A program made the translations under genes and the position numbers. This document shows, piece by piece, positions 46,224 to 54,722 of a DNA stretch of 64,000 nucleotides; the first letter of the stretch is position 1; every line of letters begins with the position of its first letter. Under the pieces are notes generated by a model. That model ran no database searches and was not told the DNA's origin. It was given only the letters and a program-made list of their open reading frames with translations. Source of the DNA: Lachnospiraceae bacterium (lineage in GTDB: Bacteria > Bacillota > Clostridia > Lachnospirales > Lachnospiraceae); the NCBI GenBank assembly GCA_017509985.1, contig JAFWOE010000048.1:62001-126000 (forward strand), read 5' to 3'.

Positions 46224-48863
46224 ATGCAGAAATACGGCGTAAATGAATTAAGACAGATGTTCCTGGACTTTTTTGAAAGCAAGGGACATCTTATCATGAA
46301 GAGCTTCTCGCTGGTACCGCAGAATGACAAGAGCCTGCTGCTCATAAATGCAGGAATGACGCCCCTGAAGCCTTATTTTACGGGCGCTGAGATCCCGCCG
46401 AGAAAGAGGGTCGCGACCTGCCAGAAATGTATCCGGACCGGCGACATTGAAAATGTCGGCATTACAGCCAGACACGGTACCTTTTTTGAAATGCTCGGGA
46501 ACTTTTCGTTCGGGGATTACTTTAAGCACGAAGCGATCGCCTGGTCCTGGGAATTCCTTACGGAAGTCGTCGGACTGGATCCGGACCGCCTGTATCCTTC
46601 CGTATACCTGGATGATGACGAAGCCTTTAATATCTGGAGGGATGAGATCGGGATCGCTCCGGAACGTATTTACAGATTCGGAAAAGAAGATAATTTTTGG
46701 GAGCACGGAAGCGGTCCCTGCGGCCCCTGTTCCGAGATCTATTATGACCGGGGCGAAGCCTACGGCTGCGGCAAGCCTGGATGTACCGTCGGATGTGACT
46801 GTGACCGGTACATCGAGATCTGGAATAATGTATTTACACAGTTTGACAATGACGGCAAGGGCAACTATACAGAACTCGCCACAAAGAACATCGATACCGG
46901 AATGGGTCTGGAACGTCTGGCGGTTGTTGTACAGGACGTGGATTCCATTTTTGACGTTGATACGATCGAGGCGCTGCGCAACAGGGTCTGTGAGGTCTGC
47001 GGCTGCGAATACCATAAGGATCATCAGACAGATGTATCCGTCCGACTGATCACCGATCATATCCGTTCGGCTACTTTTATGATCTCTGATGGCATTATGC
47101 CCTCCAACGAAGGCCGCGGCTATGTCTTAAGAAGGATCATCCGCCGCGCTGCCAGACATGGCCATCTTCTCGGCAAAGAAGGTCTTTTTATGGCGGATCT
47201 TTCCAGGACCGTGATCGAAGGCAGCAAAGCCGGATATCCCGAACTGGAAGAAAAGAAGGAATTCATCTTCAAGGTATTGGACAACGAGGAAAAACAGTTC
47301 AACAAGACGATCGATCAGGGACTGGTCATTCTTGCCCAGATGGAAGAGCAGATGACACAGGCCGGAATAAAAAGGCTTTCCGGTGATGATGCCTTCAAAC
47401 TGTATGATACCTACGGTTTCCCGCTCGATCTTACCCGGGAGATCCTTTCCGAAAAAGGCTATGAGATCGATCAGGACGGCTTTGATGCCGCAATGAAGAA
47501 CCAGAAGGAAACAGCCAAAGCCAACAGCGCATTCAGTAAAAAATACAGCGGCGATGAAGGCTCTGTCTATGATCTGATCGATGCTTCTGTCACCAGTGAA
47601 TTTGTCGGCTATGATATGACCGAGTACGAATCCGAAGTCCTTGTCCTGACAACAGATACGGAGATCGTCGATGCTCTTCTCGAAGGAAGCGAAGGTACGA
47701 TCATTACATCCGTGACACCGTTTTATGCTACGATGGGCGGACAGACCGGGGACACCGGTGTGATAAAGAATGCCAACGGCTGTTTTGAAGTGCAGGATAC
47801 GATCAAACTGCGCGGCGGAAGAGTCGGCCATGTCGGTATCATGAAATCCGGTATGATTTCCAGAGGAGACAGGGTATCCCTCGAGGTCGATCGTAAAAAG
47901 AGAGAGGCGATCTGCCGGAACCATTCCGCAACACATCTTCTCCAGAGTGCATTAAGGAGAGTGCTCGGTACCCATGTTGAACAGAAAGGCTCCCTTGTAG
48001 AAGACGGAAGGCTTCGTTTTGACTTTTCGCATTTCCAGGCCATGACGCCGGAAGAGATCGGGCAGACAGAAAAGATCGTTAACGAGCTGATTGAAGAAAA
48101 ACTGAAGGTCGATACCGTCGAGACCGGTATTGACGAAGCCAAGAAGCTGGGCGCGATGGCTCTGTTCGGCGAAAAATACGGTGATATTGTCCGTGTTGTT
48201 AATATGGGCGGGAAATCCGTTGAGCTCTGCGGCGGTACTCATGTAAAGAATACCGGCGACGTGTTCTGCTTTAAGATCATTTCGGAAAGCGGTATATCCG
48301 CCGGCGTGCGAAGAATCGAAGCGATCACCGGAGGCTCTGTTATTGACTATCTTTCCGATAAAGAGAAATTGCTGAACGAATCGGCAGCAGAGCTGAAAGC
48401 GGTTCCGTCAGAAGTGCCGGAAAAGATCGCACATCTTCTGGGCGAAATAAAAGAACTGAAGAGCGAAAACGAATCCCTTAAGGCAAAAGTCGCGAATTCA
48501 TCCGCTTCGGATGTCATGAATAACGTAACCGAGGTGAAGGGCGTTAAGCTCCTTGCAGCCGAGCTTCCCGATCTGGATATGAACTCGCTGCGCCAGCTGG
48601 GCGACCGCTTTAAAGAACAGCTCGGAGAAGGCGTAATCGTTCTTGCATCGGCCAGGGACGGAAAAGTCAACCTCTGCGCGATGGCCACGGACGGAGCGAT
48701 CGCCAAAGGTGCTCATGCCGGAAACATCATTAAACAGGCTGCTGCCATTACCGGAGGAGGCGGCGGCGGAAGGCCGAACATGGCTTCCGCCGGAGGAAAA
48801 GATCCTTCGAAGATCCGTGAATGTATTGATGCCGTAAAAGGCATTCTGGAAACCATGATCTGA
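46224..48863 (+). CDS. alaS: Alanine--tRNA ligase
   Basis: 879 residues: class II catalytic core (ATCQKCIRTGDIENVG, FFEMLGNFSFGDYFK, GMGLERL), editing domain with HSATHLL and CGGTHVKNTGD zinc ligands, a helical segment, and a C-terminal DHHA1-like domain with a glycine-rich run. A Cys-rich insert near residue 180 (GCGKPGCTVGCDCDR) is present in the catalytic domain. ATG 46224 is preferred over GTG 46212, which would overlap the CGAGG ribosome site. Confidence 0.97.
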   Translation: MQKYGVNELRQMFLDFFESKGHLIMKSFSLVPQNDKSLLLINAGMTPLKPYFTGAEIPPRKRVATCQKCIRTGDIENVGITARHGTFFEMLGNFSFGDYFKHEAIAWSWEFLTEVVGLDPDRLYPSVYLDDDEAFNIWRDEIGIAPERIYRFGKEDNFWEHGSGPCGPCSEIYYDRGEAYGCGKPGCTVGCDCDRYIEIWNNVFTQFDNDGKGNYTELATKNIDTGMGLERLAVVVQDVDSIFDVDTIEALRNRVCEVCGCEYHKDHQTDVSVRLITDHIRSATFMISDGIMPSNEGRGYVLRRIIRRAARHGHLLGKEGLFMADLSRTVIEGSKAGYPELEEKKEFIFKVLDNEEKQFNKTIDQGLVILAQMEEQMTQAGIKRLSGDDAFKLYDTYGFPLDLTREILSEKGYEIDQDGFDAAMKNQKETAKANSAFSKKYSGDEGSVYDLIDASVTSEFVGYDMTEYESEVLVLTTDTEIVDALLEGSEGTIITSVTPFYATMGGQTGDTGVIKNANGCFEVQDTIKLRGGRVGHVGIMKSGMISRGDRVSLEVDRKKREAICRNHSATHLLQSALRRVLGTHVEQKGSLVEDGRLRFDFSHFQAMTPEEIGQTEKIVNELIEEKLKVDTVETGIDEAKKLGAMALFGEKYGDIVRVVNMGGKSVELCGGTHVKNTGDVFCFKIISESGISAGVRRIEAITGGSVIDYLSDKEKLLNESAAELKAVPSEVPEKIAHLLGEIKELKSENESLKAKVANSSASDVMNNVTEVKGVKLLAAELPDLDMNSLRQLGDRFKEQLGEGVIVLASARDGKVNLCAMATDGAIAKGAHAGNIIKQAAAITGGGGGGRPNMASAGGKDPSKIRECIDAVKGILETMI

Positions 48864-48884
48864 TTTATTTAAGGGATTTGTGTA

Positions 48885-49553
48885 TTGGAAAATAACGATA
48901 ACAAACAGTACCATACGATCAAAAAATTCCAGCCCTGGCTGGAACAGTACAGGGATGAGTATCTTGAACTGATGGCGTATTATCGCTGTGCCATGATGGA
49001 AGTGGAAACAAAGTTCAGGGTCCTCAATGAAGAATACTCCCTGAGGCATGAACGAAATCCGATCGACAGCATCAAATCCAGGCTGAAAACTCCGGAAAGT
49101 ATTTTTGAAAAGATCGAACGGAGAGGCTATGAACTGAGCATTGAAAGCATCGAAAGAAACCTCGATGACGTCGCCGGTATCCGGCTGATCTGCAAGTGCC
49201 CATCGGATATCTATATGCTTTGTGACGCACTCCTGAGGCAGGACGATGTTATCCTTGTCGAAAAGAAGGATTATGTCAAAGAACCGAAGGCAAACGGCTA
49301 CCGCAGCCTTCATCTGATCATTGCACTGCCGATCTTCCTGCATGATCATAAAAAGATCATGACAGTCGAGATCCAGTTCCGTACGATCGCCATGGACTGG
49401 TGGGCAACGCTGGAGCATGAGATCCGTTACAAGAAGAATATCAATGACGACAGCGAGATTGCCAGAAGGCTTCTGGCCTGCGCAGAGACCTGTTTCGAGA
49501 TCGATACCGAGATTGAACGGATCTATGTTGACAGCCTGAAGAAACGTTATTGA
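48885..49553 (+). CDS. Small alarmone synthetase (RelQ-like GTP pyrophosphokinase)
   Basis: Makes (p)ppGpp from ATP and GDP/GTP. 222 residues with a RelA/SpoT synthetase domain and no hydrolase, TGS or ACT parts. Key blocks: DSIKSRLKTPESIFEKIERRG, the DDVAGIRLIC segment, EPKANGYRSLHLI and TVEIQFRTIAMDWWATLEHEIRYKK. The size and order fit RelQ/SAS1. The start is TTG 48885 with AAGGGA before it; no ATG alternative exists. It lies between alaS and clpX. Confidence 0.93.
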   Translation: MENNDNKQYHTIKKFQPWLEQYRDEYLELMAYYRCAMMEVETKFRVLNEEYSLRHERNPIDSIKSRLKTPESIFEKIERRGYELSIESIERNLDDVAGIRLICKCPSDIYMLCDALLRQDDVILVEKKDYVKEPKANGYRSLHLIIALPIFLHDHKKIMTVEIQFRTIAMDWWATLEHEIRYKKNINDDSEIARRLLACAETCFEIDTEIERIYVDSLKKRY

Positions 49554-49582
49554 TTCCAAAGCTGCTGTGAAAGGAAAGATTT

Positions 49583-50995
49583 ATGGCAGACGATTTTGAT
49601 ATCATCGATAATAACGAATCCGGAAATGAGGAAGGTCCGGGCGGGAAAGAGTACTGCTCGATGTGCAGACGGCCGGAAAGCAAAGCCGGAAAACTGATGA
49701 ATTTCGGCAACGGGATGTATCTGTGCCAGGACTGCATGCAGAAGAATCTGGATGCAATGAAGAATATGAAGTTCGATTTCAATGAGATCATGAATCATAT
49801 TCCTCCCAACCTCAACATGAGCGAGCTCTTTACACGGATGCAGTCTCCGAACCGTCAGGCTGAAAAAGAAAAGAAAAAAGAAGCCAAACCGAAGCTCGAG
49901 TGGAGCAGTGTGCCTGCACCGCATATGCTGAAAGCCAAACTCGATGAATATGTGATCGGCCAGGATCATGCAAAAAAAGTGATCTCCGTCGGTGTCTATA
50001 ATCACTATAAACGTATTCTTGCCGGAGACAACGTCCTGAATGACGGAAGCGAAGTAGAGATCCAGAAATCGAATATGCTGATGATCGGGCCGACCGGATG
50101 CGGAAAAACGTACATGGTTCAGACGATCGCGAAGCTTCTGGATGTTCCTCTGGCGATCACAGATGCTACCTCTCTTACGGAAGCCGGTTATATCGGCGAC
50201 GACGTCGAAAGCGTTCTGAGCAAGCTTCTGGCAGCGGCAGACAATGATGTCGAACGCGCTAAACAGGGTATTATTTTTATTGACGAGATCGATAAGCTGG
50301 CAAAAAAAGCGGAGGTCAACCACCGGGATGTCAGCGGCGAAGCAGTCCAGCAGGGCCTTTTAAAACTTCTGGAAGGCAGCGAAGTCGAAGTACCCGTCGG
50401 CGCTTCCAGCAAGAATGCGCTGGTACCGCTGGAAACCATCGATACGCGCAATATCCTGTTTATCTGCGGAGGTGCTTTCCCGGAACTCGAGAAGATCATT
50501 AAAAACAGGCTGACGAAGCAGAGCAGCATCGGTTTCGGAAGTGAATTGAAAGACCGGTTTGACAATGATAAAAATATTCTTCAGAAGGTTACGACAGAAG
50601 ATCTGCGTAATTTCGGCATGATTCCCGAATTTCTCGGGCGTCTTCCGATCGTATTTGCGATGTCCGGCCTCGATGAGGACATGCTCGTCAAGATCCTGTA
50701 TGAACCCAGGAATGCGATCATAAAGCAGTACCAGAAACTGCTGGAACTGGATGAAGTAAAGCTTTCGTTCGAAAATGATGCTCTTCGCGCCATTGCAGCG
50801 CAGGCGATCAAAAAAGAAATGGGTGCGAGGGCACTGCGGGCGATCCTGGAAGAGTATATGCTTGATATTATGTATGAGATACCGAAAGATGATAATATCG
50901 GCGAGGTGATCATCACGAAAGAGTATATCGAAGGTACAGGAGGACCCAGGATCCTGATGCGCGGACAGACAAAAACGCCGATGATAACCGGATAG
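49583..50995 (+). CDS. clpX: ATP-dependent Clp protease ATP-binding subunit ClpX
   Basis: AAA+ unfoldase feeding ClpP. 470 residues: an N-terminal zinc domain (YCSMCRR ... LCQDC), Walker A GPTGCGKTYM, DATSLTEAGYIGDDVES, Walker B IIFIDEIDK, the RKSENPS-type region NHRDVSGEAVQQGLLKLLEG, and sensor 2 GARALRAILEE. The pore and ClpP-binding loop area (after ELEKIIKNR, residues about 310-320) differs from the usual LGF/IGF context: here KQSSIGFGSELK keeps IGF. clpP is not in the window. The gene ends with TAG. Confidence 0.96.
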   Translation: MADDFDIIDNNESGNEEGPGGKEYCSMCRRPESKAGKLMNFGNGMYLCQDCMQKNLDAMKNMKFDFNEIMNHIPPNLNMSELFTRMQSPNRQAEKEKKKEAKPKLEWSSVPAPHMLKAKLDEYVIGQDHAKKVISVGVYNHYKRILAGDNVLNDGSEVEIQKSNMLMIGPTGCGKTYMVQTIAKLLDVPLAITDATSLTEAGYIGDDVESVLSKLLAAADNDVERAKQGIIFIDEIDKLAKKAEVNHRDVSGEAVQQGLLKLLEGSEVEVPVGASSKNALVPLETIDTRNILFICGGAFPELEKIIKNRLTKQSSIGFGSELKDRFDNDKNILQKVTTEDLRNFGMIPEFLGRLPIVFAMSGLDEDMLVKILYEPRNAIIKQYQKLLELDEVKLSFENDALRAIAAQAIKKEMGARALRAILEEYMLDIMYEIPKDDNIGEVIITKEYIEGTGGPRILMRGQTKTPMITG

Positions 50996-51054
50996 GCTTA
51001 CTCAGATAATTTTTTATTAATTCAAAAGAAAAGAAGAGCAGTGCTCCGATACAT

Positions 51055-51089
51055 AAAACAGTCCCGAACAGAATTGTCGGGACTGTTTT
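51055..51089. terminator. Bidirectional terminator between clpX and mscL
   Basis: AAAACAGTCCCGA (51055-51067) pairs with TCGGGACTGTTTT (51077-51089), loop of 9. Serves the convergent clpX and mscL transcripts. Confidence 0.9.
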
Positions 51090-51113
51090 ATGTTTGAAAT
51101 CCGTTAATCAGGA

Positions 51114-51581
51114 TCAGGCATTTTCGTCCGGGATCGCTTCATCCGGGATATCCGAAGTACAGAAACTGCACTTTACGGCGAGAACAGGAATGTCGCTCTG
51201 GCAGAACGGACACTTCTTGGTCTCGGGCGGAGCCTCCTCCGGCTTTTTATGAAGCTTATTGATGGCGCGGATCATAAGAAAGATGCAGAGAGCCATAATG
51301 ATAAAGTATATGATGGCATTGATAAATACGCCGTAATTCAGTGTTGAGGCGCCGGCCTCCTGGGCTTCTGCGAGAGTAGCGTATTTATTGCCGTCAAGAG
51401 ATACGAACCAGTTCTCGAAATTGACCCCGCCGGTGACCAGGGAAATCAGAGGCATGATGATATCGTTTACAAGGGAAGAGATGATCGTACCGAAAGCGCC
51501 GCCGATGATAACGCCGACCGCCATATCCATGACGTTGCCGCGCATTATAAAGGCTTTGAACTCGTCCATGAATTTTTTCAT
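51114..51581 (-). CDS. mscL: Large-conductance mechanosensitive channel with zinc-ribbon tail
   Basis: Emergency osmotic release channel. 155 residues from MKKFMDEFKAFIMRGNVMDMAVGVIIGGAFG, a typical MscL start, with two membrane helices (about 15-40 and 80-105). After the cytoplasmic helix it adds a C-terminal CPFCQSD ... CSFCTSD pair, a small zinc ribbon not found in classical MscL. AAGGAG lies just before the ATG at 51579-51581; the frame is open another 47 codons upstream, but that stretch contains the promoter. Confidence 0.95.
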   Translation of the reverse strand: MKKFMDEFKAFIMRGNVMDMAVGVIIGGAFGTIISSLVNDIIMPLISLVTGGVNFENWFVSLDGNKYATLAEAQEAGASTLNYGVFINAIIYFIIMALCIFLMIRAINKLHKKPEEAPPETKKCPFCQSDIPVLAVKCSFCTSDIPDEAIPDENA

Positions 51582-51616
51582 AAAAATCTCCTTTGCTGAA
51601 GTTTTTTGTTTTCTAC

Positions 51617-51645
51617 AGTTTATCAGTTTGGAAATAAGATTACAA
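51617..51645 (-). promoter_or_regulatory. Possible promoter of mscL
   Basis: Minus-strand TTGTAA (51640-51645) and TAAACT (51617-51622), spacer 17 bp. Moderate match. Confidence 0.45.
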
Positions 51646-51685
51646 TAAACAGATAAAATTTCTTTAAAAAATTGACGAACAGGTC

Positions 51686-51714
51686 TTGACACAGAATTTA
51701 AATTGTCATACAAT
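51686..51714 (+). promoter_or_regulatory. Promoter of a small stand-alone transcript
   Basis: Perfect TTGACA at 51686-51691, a 17 bp spacer and TACAAT at 51709-51714, pointing to the right into a region without any ordinary gene. Confidence 0.8.
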
Positions 51715-51896
51715 TCAATCAAACAAGAAAAAGATTTCAGAAAAAGAACTTCTCAAGAATAAGAAGTGTGAAATCTAAGATCGGAGGTACGGTCCAATGA
51801 AATAGTTAGCTTCAATCCATATTTTCAAACCTCGCAAGAGTTTACATAGATGGTTCAAAGAAAATATATATGTAACGAATGAGATTCTTGTAAGGG

Positions 51897-51938
51897 ATGA
51901 TAAAAAAAGAAGTTAACATCGCAAAGGAGGTTATATAG
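51897..51938 (+). CDS. Micro-ORF, 13 codons
   Basis: ATG at 51897 after GTAAGG encodes MIKKEVNIAKEVI and stops at TAG (51936-51938), sharing its G with the GTG start of the next micro-ORF. Its codons run through the AAAGGAGG ribosome site of that ORF, so ribosomes on it would cover or expose the site. Translation is unproven. Confidence 0.3.
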   Translation: MIKKEVNIAKEVI

Positions 51939-51964
51939 TGAAACTTCTGGAAATTCATTGGTAG
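51938..51964 (+). CDS. Micro-ORF encoding the peptide MKLLEIHW
   Basis: GTG at 51938 stands 7 bases after a strong AAAGGAGG (51923-51930) and gives an 8-residue peptide ending in Trp before TAG at 51962-51964. The stop lies in the first base pairs of the terminator stem that begins at 51963, an arrangement like attenuator leader peptides, but no gene follows. Translation is inferred only from the ribosome site. Confidence 0.4.
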   Translation: MKLLEIHW

Positions 51965-52002
51965 GGCTGTCTGAGTCGGGAAAAGAACAGACAGCCCTTT
52001 AA
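51963..52002 (+). terminator. Terminator of the small transcript
   Basis: AGGGCTGTCTG (51963-51973) pairs with CAGACAGCCCT (51988-51998), loop of 14, followed by TT and a T-rich stretch. Confidence 0.8.
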
Positions 52003-52014
52003 ATTTTCTTTTAC

Positions 52015-52037
52015 AAGGCTGCAGGCAGCCTTTTTTT
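52015..52037 (+). terminator. Second, tandem + strand terminator
   Basis: AAGGCTG (52015-52021) pairs with CAGCCTT (52026-52032), loop CAGG, followed by five more T. It backs up the terminator at 51963. Confidence 0.7.
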
Positions 52038-52050
52038 AATATAAAAATGC

Positions 52051-52080
52051 GAAGCGGCCGGGAAAATTTCCGGCCGCTTC
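52051..52080 (-). terminator. Terminator of pckA
   Basis: GAAGCGGCCGG (52051-52061) pairs with CCGGCCGCTTC (52070-52080), loop of 8. On the minus strand a T-rich tract follows within three bases. Confidence 0.85.
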
Positions 52081-52125
52081 AGACTTAATTCAGTTATAAA
52101 CGGGTTAAAAATTTTCCAGGACCTT

Positions 52126-53739
52126 TTACAGCTGCGGACCGGCGGCAACAAGTGCTTTTCCGGCTTCATTGGATTCGTATTTGACGAAATTCCTGATGAA
52201 GCGTTCCGCAAGATCAGCAGCCTTTGCATCCCATTCAGAGGCGTTGGCATAGGTGTCGCGGGGATCCAGGATCGAGGGATCGACGCCGGGAAGCTCTGTG
52301 GGAACTTCAAAATTGAAGACGGGGATCTTTTTGGTCGGAGCCTTCAGAACATCACCGTTCAGGATCGCATCAATGATACCGCGGGTGTCTTTGATGGAGA
52401 TACGTTTACCGGTGCCGTTCCAGCCGGTGTTGACAAGATAAGCCTTGGCTCCGCTTTTCTGCATTTTTTTGACAAGCTCTTCTCCGTATTTTGTCGGATG
52501 AAGCTCCAGGAAAGCCTGGCCGAAGCAGGCAGAGAAGGTCGGAGTAGGTTCTGTGATCCCGCGCTCGGTTCCGGCAAGCTTTGCGGTGAAGCCGCTTAAG
52601 AAGTAGTACTGTGTCTGTTCCGGTGTAAGAATGGAAACCGGCGGAAGAACTCCGAAAGCGTCGGCAGAAAGGAAGATGACATTCTCTGCATCCGGGCCGG
52701 AAGAGATCGGGCGTACCTTCTTTACAATGTTCTCAATATGTTCGATCGGATAGGAAACACGCGTGTTCTCGGTAACGCTCTTATCGGCAAAGTCGATCTT
52801 TCCTTCAGCGTCAACGGTTACATTTTCCAGAAGCGCGTTTCTTTTGATCGCGTTGTAAATATCCGGCTCGGAGTCTTTATCGAGGTTTATAACTTTTGCG
52901 TAGCAGCCGCCTTCGAAGTTGAATACGCCGTTGTCATCCCAGCCGTGTTCGTCATCTCCGATCAGCAGTCTCTTCGGGTCGGTAGAGAGAGTCGTTTTTC
53001 CGGTTCCGGAAAGACCGAAGAAGATCGCGGTGTTCTCACCTTTCATATCGGTATTGGCGGAGCAGTGCATCGCTGCAATGCCTTTCAGCGGCAGATAATA
53101 ATTCATCATGGAAAACATGCCTTTTTTCATTTCACCGCCGTACCAGGTGTTCAGAATGACCTGCTCACGGCTGGTAATGTTGAAGGCTACGCAGGTCTCG
53201 GAATTCAGTCCAAGTTCTGCGTAATTTGCAACTTTAGCTTTGGAAGCAGCATAAATAATGAAATCCGGTTCAAAGTCAGCCAGTTCTTCTTCTGAAGGCT
53301 GGATAAACATATTTTTTACAAAGTGTGCCTGCCAGGCGACTTCCATGATAAAACGGATCGCCATACGGGTATCTTTATTCGCTCCGCAGAAGGCATCCAT
53401 AACAAAGAGCCTTTTGCCGGAGAGTTCATCCTGGGCAAGCTTTTTTACGGTTCCCCAGACTTCCTCGCTCATCGGATGATTATCGTTTTTATAGCCTTCC
53501 GTGGTCCACCAGACCGTATCTTTGGAGTTTTCATCCATGACGATATATTTGTCCTGAGGAGAACGGCCGGTATATATTCCGGTCATAACATTGACGGCTC
53601 CGAGTTCGGTAAGGACACCTTTATCAAAGCCTTCCAGTTCCGGCTTCATTTCCTCTTCAAACAGGAATTCGTAGGAAGGGTTATGGATGATTTCCGACGC
53701 ACCGGTAATACCGTATTTTTCAAGATTGAGTTCAGACAT
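52126..53739 (-). CDS. pckA: Phosphoenolpyruvate carboxykinase (ATP)
   Basis: Interconverts oxaloacetate and PEP, used anaplerotically or for gluconeogenesis in anaerobes. 537 residues: [24 protein letters not shown], the kinase P-loop [11 protein letters not shown] followed by [11 protein letters not shown] for metal binding, and a C-terminal [20 protein letters not shown]. The ATG at 53737-53739 after AAAGAGG is chosen over an in-frame start 7 codons upstream. It is a single gene with its own terminator; the promoter is not clear. Confidence 0.97.
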   Translation of the reverse strand: MSELNLEKYGITGASEIIHNPSYEFLFEEEMKPELEGFDKGVLTELGAVNVMTGIYTGRSPQDKYIVMDENSKDTVWWTTEGYKNDNHPMSEEVWGTVKKLAQDELSGKRLFVMDAFCGANKDTRMAIRFIMEVAWQAHFVKNMFIQPSEEELADFEPDFIIYAASKAKVANYAELGLNSETCVAFNITSREQVILNTWYGGEMKKGMFSMMNYYLPLKGIAAMHCSANTDMKGENTAIFFGLSGTGKTTLSTDPKRLLIGDDEHGWDDNGVFNFEGGCYAKVINLDKDSEPDIYNAIKRNALLENVTVDAEGKIDFADKSVTENTRVSYPIEHIENIVKKVRPISSGPDAENVIFLSADAFGVLPPVSILTPEQTQYYFLSGFTAKLAGTERGITEPTPTFSACFGQAFLELHPTKYGEELVKKMQKSGAKAYLVNTGWNGTGKRISIKDTRGIIDAILNGDVLKAPTKKIPVFNFEVPTELPGVDPSILDPRDTYANASEWDAKAADLAERFIRNFVKYESNEAGKALVAAGPQL

Positions 53740-53880
53740 TATGTACCTCTTTCTATTCATTGCTTTGTTTACGGGATATCAATTTTCTTGCTACTATTTT
53801 CTCCCAGAATCATGTAAAAATCAATAGAGCAGAGAAAAAACTGTACAACAAACTGTCTGTTGATGCGTTATGATCGTTTC

Positions 53881-53909
53881 TTGACCTGATTTGACTTAAA
53901 GCTTATAAT
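53881..53909 (+). promoter_or_regulatory. Promoter of the larB-larC-miaB-mutSL-miaA operon
   Basis: TTGACC at 53881-53886, a 17 bp spacer and a perfect TATAAT at 53904-53909. larB starts at 53973. No other good promoter was seen within the following 10 kb. Confidence 0.85.
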
Positions 53910-53972
53910 ATATTAGTTTCAGCAAAGTATGTTCAGAGCCTTTTTGCAAGTTGTTTTCACGATAATCAGAAT

Positions 53973-54722
53973 ATGGATATTAAAGAAATTTTACGATCCG
54001 TCGAAAACGGAACCCTTACAGCAGAGGAAGCGCTGCTGAAGATCAAAATGCAGCCTTTTGTCGATATCGGCTATGCCAAGCTGGATACACAGCGAAAGCT
54101 CCGGCAGGGGGTTTCGGAGATCATCTATGGTGAAGGCAAGACTCCGGAGCAGATCCTCGGGATTCTGAATGCAATGGCTGAAAACGGTCAGAAACGGGTC
54201 CTGATCACAAGACTTTCAAAGGAAAAATATGACCGGATCGCTGAAGAATTTGAACTCCGCTATTCGGAAGAAGCACGTCTGGGTATCCTGGGAAGCAAAC
54301 CGGCTCCGGACGGACTCGGAAAGATCCTTGTGCTTACCGGCGGGACGAGCGATATTCCGGTTGCGGAGGAAGCGGCCGTTACGGCTGAGATGCTCGGAAA
54401 TGAAGTTGTACGCATATACGATGTCGGTGTTGCCGGACTGCACCGTCTGCTTTCTTATCTTGACACTATTATGAATGCGTCCGTGATCATAGCCGTCGCA
54501 GGAATGGAAGGCGCCCTGGCATCAGTTGCCGGAGGCCTTGCCGATTGTCCTGTTATTGCCGTACCGACCAGCGTCGGTTACGGATCCTCTTTCGGAGGAA
54601 TGACCGCGCTGCTCGCCATGATGAATTCCTGTGCGAGCAATGTATCTGTTGTGAATATCGACAACGGTTTTGGAGCAGGCTTCCAGGCGTCCAGGATCAA
54701 TCATATGGAGATAAAAAAATGA
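53973..54722 (+). CDS. larB: Pyridinium-3,5-biscarboxylic acid mononucleotide synthase
   Basis: First step of nickel-pincer nucleotide cofactor synthesis, carboxylating nicotinic acid adenine dinucleotide. 249 residues: a helical N-terminus (VENGTLTAEEALLKI, FVDIGYAKLDTQRKLRQG) and a PurE/AIRC-like domain with ILVLTGGTSDIPVAEEAA, GVAGLHRL, VAGMEGALASVAGGL and VPTSVGYGSSFGG. Full family length. Its TGA overlaps the larC ATG. Confidence 0.95.
   Translation: MDIKEILRSVENGTLTAEEALLKIKMQPFVDIGYAKLDTQRKLRQGVSEIIYGEGKTPEQILGILNAMAENGQKRVLITRLSKEKYDRIAEEFELRYSEEARLGILGSKPAPDGLGKILVLTGGTSDIPVAEEAAVTAEMLGNEVVRIYDVGVAGLHRLLSYLDTIMNASVIIAVAGMEGALASVAGGLADCPVIAVPTSVGYGSSFGGMTALLAMMNSCASNVSVVNIDNGFGAGFQASRINHMEIKK

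Larger units (their letters stand above)
51721..52010 (+). ncRNA. Putative small RNA / micro-ORF transcript of unknown function
   Basis: About 290 nt between a near-consensus promoter and a terminator. It begins with a two-part hairpin (AGATTTCA 51732-51739 with TGAAATCT 51769-51776; inner ACTTCT/AGAAGT). Then GGAGG at 51783 leads to ATG-AAA-TAG (51797-51805); reading past that TAG the frame stays open to TAA at 51914-51916. A TTACAT/ATGTAA pairing flanked by CAAGA and TCTTG suggests further structure. Chained micro-ORFs follow: 51850-51882, 51879-51893 (ATGA overlap), 51897-51938, 51938-51964. No downstream + strand gene exists before pckA on the other strand. I do not recognise a known RNA family. 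Confidence 0.6.

Noticed and set aside
48885..50995. Toxin-antitoxin or anti-phage role for the alarmone synthetase beside clpX
   Set aside because: The synthetase looks like housekeeping RelQ, with no antitoxin or phage-sensor gene adjacent.
51582..51722. 47-codon upstream extension of mscL
   Set aside because: The stretch contains promoter-like elements on both strands, and MscL proteins begin at the chosen Met.
51797..51916. Pyrrolysine or other amber recoding
   Set aside because: clpX ends with TAG without sign of readthrough, and no recoding machinery is in the window.
54545..54718. Upstream start for larC inside larB
   Set aside because: It overlaps the larB coding region in another frame; the ATGA overlap at 54719 with GGAG and the FIDCAMGAAGDM start fit the family.
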